Assembly: GCA_003218305.1 (NCBI GenBank)
Contig: QHMY01000043.1
Span: forward strand, 1-35,345
DNA length: 35,345 nucleotides
Direction of reading: 5' to 3'
DNA from: Verrucomicrobiota bacterium
Lineage (GTDB): Bacteria > Verrucomicrobiota > Verrucomicrobiia > Chthoniobacterales > UBA10450
The position numbers were made by a program, and so were the translations under genes. Within the stretch, counting starts at the first letter, position 1; every line of letters begins with the position of its first letter. A model generated the notes under the pieces. The model was not told where the DNA came from. It saw only the letters and a list, made by a program, of their open reading frames with translations, and ran no database searches. Shown here piece after piece: positions 30,159-35,345 of this stretch.

Positions 30159-31181
30159 TTACGCCTTCGGAGCCGGGGTCGCTGCCGGCGTTTGGTCGCC
30201 GGGCTCGTCTTCTTCCTCCGGCCAATCGTCGTCGGTCGCCTTCCAAGTCTTGTCCGGATTATAGCGCTCCATGGTTGCAAACTCTTTCAGCGTCTCCGGA
30301 CCAAGATCCTTTTCGTAGACGACGCCCTCAGGGCCTACGATGAAGCTCTTGACGCCGGTCACCTGGTGTTCCGCCGGCGAAGCGACCAGGGCGAATCCGC
30401 CGAGCATCGCGCCGTTGATGACGAAGTCCATCTCGCCCATCGGCGCGGTCGGGCCCTGGCCTTTCAACACTTTGAAATAATACCCGTGATAAGGCTCGGT
30501 CTTGTCGGAGTAACCCTGTTCGATTGCTTTCGCGATCGTGTCGCCGACCGGTCCGCCCCACGTACCGTCAGCGTTTTGCCAGGCGAGGCCATCCTTCTTT
30601 CCGGGGGTGCTGATGATGCGCTGGGCGTATTGGTTCACCTTCGAATCTTCATGCTTCTCCTGGGCGTACTCATGCTGCGCCTCCACGAAACCGCGGCAAA
30701 TCGTGATGGCATCGAGTTCGTTGGCGCCGATGCGGCGGTTCAGGATTTCTTCCCGGCCCAGGTTGGTATCAAACGACCACTTTCCCTTGTCTTTGACCAA
30801 GGGGATCGGCAAGGCCGCCTCGTCCGTTCCAAAGGTGATGGCAGCGCGATTGGGATTGTCCACGAACGGAACGATCGCGTTTTTCTCCTTGGCCTTGGCC
30901 GCGAACTTCATGGCGTTTTGTTTGTCCATGACCGGATCCTCCGAGTTGATAATGTCCTCGCTATCCGGGCCCAGGATCTCTTTTAGCGCAGCGACGTCGA
31001 AGGTTTCCGCCGCTTGCACCAGCGAATCGAGGGCCTTTTTCGGATCGTCGAATTGCTTCCGATTGCCCGGATCAGCCGCTTTCTCTTCCGTTGGGGGAGC
31101 GGCCTGAACCGCCAGTGTTACGCAGCCAGCGAGAGTGACTAAAGCCAGAAGCTGCTTTGAAGTTGAGATGTTCAGTTTCAT
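30159..31181 (-). CDS. DUF2950 family exported protein
   Basis: 340 residues. An N-terminal signal peptide (LLALVTLAGCVTLAVQA) is followed by FDDPKKALDSLVQAAETFDVAALKEILGPD, IPLVKDKGKWSFDTNLGREEILNRRIGANEL, the central YHGYYFKVLKGQGP and a C-terminal VVYEKDLGPETLKEFATMERYNPD then KTW, all typical of DUF2950. An acidic Pro/Ala-rich tail ends the protein. Function unknown. DUF2950 genes are commonly found next to DUF3300, as here, 23 bases after the DUF3300 stop. GGAGG (31190-31194 on the complement) sits 8 bases before the start. Confidence 0.92.
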   Translation of the reverse strand: MKLNISTSKQLLALVTLAGCVTLAVQAAPPTEEKAADPGNRKQFDDPKKALDSLVQAAETFDVAALKEILGPDSEDIINSEDPVMDKQNAMKFAAKAKEKNAIVPFVDNPNRAAITFGTDEAALPIPLVKDKGKWSFDTNLGREEILNRRIGANELDAITICRGFVEAQHEYAQEKHEDSKVNQYAQRIISTPGKKDGLAWQNADGTWGGPVGDTIAKAIEQGYSDKTEPYHGYYFKVLKGQGPTAPMGEMDFVINGAMLGGFALVASPAEHQVTGVKSFIVGPEGVVYEKDLGPETLKEFATMERYNPDKTWKATDDDWPEEEDEPGDQTPAATPAPKA

Positions 31182-31204
31182 TTCGTTTTCCTCCGTTTAA
31201 GTGA

Positions 31205-32602
31205 TTATCTCCGGCGTCCTCCGCCGCGCCCGCCGCCCCCGCCACGGAAGCCGCCGCCTCCTCCTCCTCCGCGGCTAAATCCACCGCCTCCCATGCTACG
31301 ATTCCCTCTGGAGCTGCTGGCTCCCACATTCCGGCCGCTGCTGCCGCCGAAGCTGCCGCCGCTATAGGAACTGCGACTGCTGCTGGGGCGGGACGTGTTC
31401 GCCCGCGAGTTGCTGCCTCCCCGAGAACCATAATTTCCGGCATTCGATGTCTTGCGGTTGCCGATGGAGTTCGAGCTCCGTTTGGCGCCACCGGCGGGTT
31501 TGGTGCTGGGCCGGTTAACATTGCCGCCGCCGGGCTTTGTGCTCGGTCGGTTGACGTTGCCGCCCCCGGGCCTGTTGCTTGGCAGTGTGCTCGGGCGGTT
31601 GCCTCCGCCGGGCCGGTTGCCTCCGCCGGGTCGGTTGCCTCCGCCGGGCCGGTTATTGCCGGGGCTGCGGCCGCCGAATTTGTCCGCGGTTCTGCGATCT
31701 CCGTAAGGAGCATTGCCCCGATGTTCGGGACGATGCTGCCATCTATTCCCGCCCTGACCGCGGTTAATATTGTTCCGGTTAAAATTGTTGTTTCGATTGA
31801 TATTAATGTCGCCGCCGTTCCAATCGCAGTCACCCCACCAACCACCGATAATGCCCGCGCCAATTACGATGCCCGCACCCCAGACGAGCCCCATTCCCGG
31901 GTAGTAGCCGGGGTACGAATAGGGGTAGTAAGGATAATAAGGGGACGGACCGTACATATATTCGGGATCGTACGACGGCACATACACGACCTCGGGTTTC
32001 GCTTGCTCGACCACGATGACCTCTTTCCCACCTCCGGTCGTCTTGGTTGACACTATTTGCTCCGCGCTGGTTTTGAATGTGCCTTTGGTTTGCGCCTTGC
32101 CCCGCATGCGCTGGACCGCGTCCATCACATCGGTTTGCTGGGCGAGAAAGGCGTTCCCGAGGTTGGCTGTCCATTGGATGTTTTCGGCCAGTCGCTTCAA
32201 CAAGTCGGGATAAGCGACCAATGATTGGATACTCGAATCCCACGGCTGCTTCGCCACCGCGTCGCCCAGGGCCTTATCCTTCAGGTTTGGATTCCGCTCC
32301 ATCCATTGCTGGAGTTGAATGATCTCGAGCGGGTAGGTGGAGGCGGCCAGCGTCATGGCCAGCAGGTGGTCGGAGTAAAGCGCGATCGGCGCCACGAGCG
32401 CATCGAGCTGATCCTTCGAAATCATCGGCGCGTCGGGTTGAGGCGTCGAGGTCGTCATGACCTGCGATTGAGCCGCGGGAGCCGGAGTCTGGGCGAGGAC
32501 CATTGTCTGGCCACTCGCGAGCAGGATGCCGACGCCGAGGATCGTGAGTGCGCGCTCAATGCGAGCGGCGCGAAATTGGATTGAAGAGTGCCGTAACTTC
32601 AT
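31205..32602 (-). CDS. DUF3300 family exported protein with a Gly/Asn/Arg-rich tail
   Basis: 465 residues. A signal peptide (ALTILGVGILLASGQTMVLAQ) is followed by the DUF3300 domain: DQLDALVAPIALYSDHLLAM, STYPLEIIQLQQWMERNP, AKQPWDSSIQSLVAYPDLL and VVYVPSYDPEYMYG. A Tyr/Pro-rich stretch leads to one hydrophobic glycine-rich segment (GLVWGAGIVIGAGIIGGWWG). From about residue 265 to the end it is low complexity: Asn/Arg blocks, repeated NRPGGG units, NVNRPSTKPGGG units and a Ser/Gly/Arg tail ending in GGGRGGGRRR. Function unknown, likely envelope-associated. It is the first gene of a pair with DUF2950. Confidence 0.9.
   Translation of the reverse strand: MKLRHSSIQFRAARIERALTILGVGILLASGQTMVLAQTPAPAAQSQVMTTSTPQPDAPMISKDQLDALVAPIALYSDHLLAMTLAASTYPLEIIQLQQWMERNPNLKDKALGDAVAKQPWDSSIQSLVAYPDLLKRLAENIQWTANLGNAFLAQQTDVMDAVQRMRGKAQTKGTFKTSAEQIVSTKTTGGGKEVIVVEQAKPEVVYVPSYDPEYMYGPSPYYPYYPYSYPGYYPGMGLVWGAGIVIGAGIIGGWWGDCDWNGGDININRNNNFNRNNINRGQGGNRWQHRPEHRGNAPYGDRRTADKFGGRSPGNNRPGGGNRPGGGNRPGGGNRPSTLPSNRPGGGNVNRPSTKPGGGNVNRPSTKPAGGAKRSSNSIGNRKTSNAGNYGSRGGSNSRANTSRPSSSRSSYSGGSFGGSSGRNVGASSSRGNRSMGGGGFSRGGGGGGGFRGGGGGRGGGRRR
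31596..31649 (-). repeat. Three 18-bp tandem units in the DUF3300 gene
   Basis: The unit CGGTTGCCTCCGCCGGGC is repeated three times with one base changed, encoding NRPGGG units. Two longer related units (encoding GGGNVNRPSTKP) lie next to it at about 31505-31575. Such tracts change length by slippage. Confidence 0.8.
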
Positions 32603-32688
32603 AGCGCGTTTCTCATGTTGGTTTATGCGGAGTGTGCGTCAGATGTCTCCGGATGGAAATCGGACTTTGGTCGTACTGATTTGTCCTT

Positions 32689-32735
32689 GTAGGGCGACAG
32701 CTTCCGGTTGCCGACTTGGCAGAGCCTCGCCCTAC
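32689..32735. repeat. Family G inverted repeat with GTAG ends
   Basis: GTAGGGCGA at the left and TCGCCCTAC at the right are exact complements separated by 29 bases. It lies in the divergent region between the DUF3300 and histidine kinase genes, where it could affect either leader. Confidence 0.7.
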
Positions 32736-32781
32736 CTAAGGGAAAGAGGCTGCAGAATGTGCTTCGCACGCCCCTCCCGGC

Positions 32782-34821
32782 ATGATACAACATGTCCCTC
32801 AGGGCCTGCTCGTGAACCGGAATAATCACGCTGGGGCGGCTGGTCTCGGTCCCCCGGGGTCGCTGCCGGCGAATGCCGCGGTGGGTTTAGCGGCAACGCG
32901 CCCGGCTTGTGCCGGTTTGTTACAACTGGGTGACGTTTGGAGCGCGCGACGTGCACCGTTGCTGGCAATCGCCGCGACCGTTGCGGCAATCTTAATCCTC
33001 GGTCCGGGACGCGTGGAGGGAGCGGAGCCGAAGCGGGTTCTCCTTATTCATTCCTTTGGCAGCGCCGCGCCCCCGTTCACGGTTGAGTCCACGGCGTTCG
33101 AGACGGAATTGGCGGAAAAGATGGGCGCGCGCGTCGATCTCGACGAGGTCTCGCTGGACATGGCGCGTTATGCCGACCCCGACACGCAGGAGGCGATTGT
33201 TAATTATTTGCAAAAGCGACAGAGCAAATGGCAGCCCGACCTGGTGGTGCCAATCGGAGCGCCAGCAGCTATCTTCGTCGCAAAGAATCGCGACCGGCTA
33301 TTTCCCGAAACGCCCATTGTGTACGCTTCAGCCGACCGAAGGTTACTACCGACGGATGCCTTGGAGAAGAACGCAGCCTACATCGGACAGGTGTATGACA
33401 TTCCCGGCATGCTTGAAGACATGCTCCAACTTGCGCCTGCGACACAAAATATTGTGGTCATCGTCGGTGCGACGCCGCTCGAGCATCTCTGGCAGGAGGT
33501 CTTCCAAAAGGCAGCCGAGCCGCTCACGAAGCAAATTAACTTCACGTATTACAGCGATCTCTCCTTTGACCAAATGCTGCAGCGCGTTGCGAAGTTGCCA
33601 CCAAATTCCTACATTTTCGTACTCCTGCTTTTGCGTGATTCCTCTGGTGTAACCCACAATGGCGACGAGGCGCTGCAACGTCTCCATCAGGTCGCAAACG
33701 CGCCCATCAACGCCATCTTTAATCATCAGCTCGGCTTGGGGATTGTAGGTGGACGCCTTTATCGGGCTGATCGTGTCGGAAAGGCGGCGGCGGGCATCGC
33801 CATTCGTATTCTGGGCGGTGAACCAGCGTCGAGTTTTCCCCCAACGATGATCGACCGTATGCCTCCGCGGTACGACTCGCGGGAGCTAAAGCGGTGGAAC
33901 ATTAGTGAGAACCTTCTGCCGCCCGGCAGCACAATCTTGTTCCGCGAGCCAACGGTCTGGGGTCGCTACCAATCGTGGATCATAGCCGGCATTTCGATTT
34001 TCATTCTGCAGGCCCTCCTTATCACCGGTTTGCTGGCCAATCTCGTGAAACGCCATCGGGTGGAGCGCGCTTTGAAGCAGGCTGAAGTGGAAGCGCGCCA
34101 GCATCTCGAACAAATCAGCCTGCTTGGGCGGGTGAGCCTGCTCGGTGAGATGGCTGCCTCACTTGCCCACGAGCTCGGGCAACCCCTGGCGGCCATTACC
34201 ACCAATGCGAACGCTGGAATGCGGTTTATCGAGAAGGATATGGCAGACCCGGTCATGCTTCAGGAAATCCTGGCCGACGTGGTGTCGGATGCGCATCGCG
34301 CTCACGACATCATCCAGAACGTGCGCAATACCATTAAGAAAGGCGATTCTACCCGGCGCCGGATTGATCTGAATGACCTGGTCACCAAGGTTGCACATGT
34401 CGTCCGGCCGGATGCGGTGGGTTATTCCTGTGAATTGGAGACATTGCTGGCCGACGACCTCCCGTCGATTGAAGGCGATCCGGTTCAGATTCAGCAGGTC
34501 CTGGTAAATTTGGTCAGCAATGCTTTCGATTCCATGCGGCTGACGCCGCCGAGCCGGCGCCGGGTGGAGATCAGGACGAAAGGCAATGGAAACAACGATG
34601 TCGAGTTGAGCGTGCGCGATCATGGCACCGGCATTTCTCATGAAGCACAGAGGCGTTTGTTCGACCGGTTCTTTACCACCAAGGAAAAAGGATTGGGCAT
34701 GGGTTTGGCGATTGTGCGCTCCATCGTGGAAGCCCACGGTGGCAAGATTGAGGCGGAGAACGCGGACGATGGCGGAGCTCGCTTTTGCCTCACTTTGCCG
34801 GTGGCGAAAGCAGAAAGCTGA
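32782..34821 (+). CDS. Membrane histidine kinase with an ABC substrate-binding-protein-like sensor
   Basis: Up to 679 residues. A membrane segment (APLLAIAATVAAILIL, about 58-73) precedes a periplasmic region of about 310 residues (KRVLLIHSFGS, DLVVPIGAPAAIFVAKN, ETPIVYASADRR, GQVYDIPGMLEDML, INAIFNHQLGLGIVGG), which resembles ABC-type substrate-binding proteins. A second membrane helix lies at about 396-418. A short coil leads to the H-box SLAHELGQPLAAI with His463, then an N-box (NLVSNAFDSM), a G1 box (RDHGTGIS) and a G2 box (GLGMGLAIVRSIVEAHGG). It should autophosphorylate in response to a small ligand. No response regulator is seen in the window. The start is uncertain: the first 50 residues are not typical, and GTG at 32881 would give a better-placed first membrane segment. 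Confidence 0.88.
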   Translation: MIQHVPQGLLVNRNNHAGAAGLGPPGSLPANAAVGLAATRPACAGLLQLGDVWSARRAPLLAIAATVAAILILGPGRVEGAEPKRVLLIHSFGSAAPPFTVESTAFETELAEKMGARVDLDEVSLDMARYADPDTQEAIVNYLQKRQSKWQPDLVVPIGAPAAIFVAKNRDRLFPETPIVYASADRRLLPTDALEKNAAYIGQVYDIPGMLEDMLQLAPATQNIVVIVGATPLEHLWQEVFQKAAEPLTKQINFTYYSDLSFDQMLQRVAKLPPNSYIFVLLLLRDSSGVTHNGDEALQRLHQVANAPINAIFNHQLGLGIVGGRLYRADRVGKAAAGIAIRILGGEPASSFPPTMIDRMPPRYDSRELKRWNISENLLPPGSTILFREPTVWGRYQSWIIAGISIFILQALLITGLLANLVKRHRVERALKQAEVEARQHLEQISLLGRVSLLGEMAASLAHELGQPLAAITTNANAGMRFIEKDMADPVMLQEILADVVSDAHRAHDIIQNVRNTIKKGDSTRRRIDLNDLVTKVAHVVRPDAVGYSCELETLLADDLPSIEGDPVQIQQVLVNLVSNAFDSMRLTPPSRRRVEIRTKGNGNNDVELSVRDHGTGISHEAQRRLFDRFFTTKEKGLGMGLAIVRSIVEAHGGKIEAENADDGGARFCLTLPVAKAES

Positions 34822-34910
34822 GGATCTGACATGGACCCTCGACTGCCCCAAAGTCCTATTGCCGAACGGAAGGTAGCTGGATAAACGACTGGCCGTGAGA
34901 AAGACCCCTT

Positions 34911-35345
34911 ATGCCTGACGACCCCACTGGCGATTCGAGGTCCGCGGCGTCCCGGGCCCTGCCGGGTCCGCCTCATTTGCGGCATTATCCCGCTCATGAT
35001 CTGGTGGCCTGGCGGCCCCACGGCGTCCTGGATGACGAGCTGCTGGATGCAATTGGGGAATGGCTCTCTCAGATCGAAAACCCGTCTGAACCGTTCGACC
35101 GATTCATTGACTTCAGTCGATTGGTGCGAGTGGCAGTTCGGACCAATCATGTTTTTGAATTTGCCCGGAAGCGGGCCGAGCAATTCACTGCAGCCAGGCC
35201 GGTGAAGTCGGCCCTCTTTAGCGAGGATTGGGTCGGTTTTGGGATTGCCTACATGTACGAAAGTGTGATGCGGGGAACCTCGATTCACGTCCGCGCCTTT
35301 CGCGACCGAGCGAAGGCGGCGGAGTGGCTGGGGGTGCCGGCGGAG
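34911..35345 (+). CDS. STAS-like domain protein, partial (C-terminus beyond the window)
   Basis: 145 codons are open from the ATG at 34911 to the right edge with no stop. After a Pro/Ser-rich lead come HYPAHDLVAWRPHGVLDDELL and GEWLSQIENPSEPFDRFIDF, then SRLVRVAVRTNHVFEFARKR, a middle SALFSEDWVGFGIAYMYESV and HVRAFRDRAKAAEWLGVP. The phrase F-R-D-x-x-x-A-x-x-W-L near the end and the hydrophobic spacing are typical of SpoIIAA-like/STAS proteins. It lies 89 bases after the kinase on the same strand, so it may belong to the same unit. Function unknown. Confidence 0.7.
   Translation, partial: MPDDPTGDSRSAASRALPGPPHLRHYPAHDLVAWRPHGVLDDELLDAIGEWLSQIENPSEPFDRFIDFSRLVRVAVRTNHVFEFARKRAEQFTAARPVKSALFSEDWVGFGIAYMYESVMRGTSIHVRAFRDRAKAAEWLGVPAE

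Noticed and set aside
34831-34884. Short frame between the kinase and the STAS-like gene
   Set aside because: Only 17 codons, with no ribosome site or pattern.

Overview
The window is about 35.3 kb of GC-rich bacterial chromosome with no rRNA, tRNA, phage or CRISPR sequence that I can see. Gene content and style (fused SecDF, DUF3300 next to DUF2950, fused CobA-HemD, weak Shine-Dalgarno sites, intergenic gaps packed with several palindromic repeat families) point to a soil Verrucomicrobiota, possibly of the Chthoniobacterales/Spartobacteria type. That placement is an inference from gene style, not from a marker-gene comparison.

Layout. (1) 1-1124, minus strand: an Fe-S scaffold gene cut by the left edge and a DUF1858-like/rhodanese protein whose catalytic Cys is Asp. 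(2) 1151-1966: a REP-associated tyrosine transposase (RAYT) surrounded by, and internally carrying, its GTAG-headed REP hairpins. (3) 1986-5537, minus: pyruvate dehydrogenase-type E1 alpha, E1 beta and E2. (4) 5687-10952, minus: SMC condensin and an amino-acid permease. (5) 11037-13607, plus: M20 peptidase and a secreted NlpC/P60 hydrolase with a long Lys/Ser/Pro linker. (6) 13688-15150, minus: queF, queC and a GTGA-coupled small membrane protein (queuosine precursor synthesis). (7) 15278-17911: a secreted protein of unknown function, a DUF6572-like protein, apt and a DUF3828-like exported protein. (8) 18049-26457, plus: hemX-hemA-hemC-cobA/hemD tetrapyrrole genes running by start/stop overlap into a GrpE-like gene, then a short Hsp70 and a J-like/TerB-like/SUMF1 fusion. 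(9) 26696-29869, minus: rpsU with a strong terminator, secDF and yajC. (10) 30159-32602, minus: DUF2950 and DUF3300. (11) 32782-35345, plus: a histidine kinase with a fused substrate-binding-protein-like sensor and a partial STAS-like protein cut by the right edge.

How the genes work together. HemA, HemC and CobA/HemD take glutamyl-tRNA to uroporphyrinogen III and on to precorrin-2; 5-aminolevulinate to porphobilinogen (HemL, HemB) is encoded elsewhere. E1 alpha, E1 beta and E2 form a 2-oxoacid dehydrogenase core with no E3 here. QueC and QueF make and reduce preQ0. YajC and SecDF assist Sec export. The most unusual gene set is the accessory Hsp70 trio (22428-26457), coupled to the heme operon, with a J-like protein that has lost HPD and a SUMF1 domain that has lost the formylglycine-generating cysteines.

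The second theme is repeats. At least eight dispersed families of inverted repeats fill most intergenic gaps, two invade coding sequence (RAYT, smc), and at least three supply the stop codon of a host gene (queF, pdhA, yajC).
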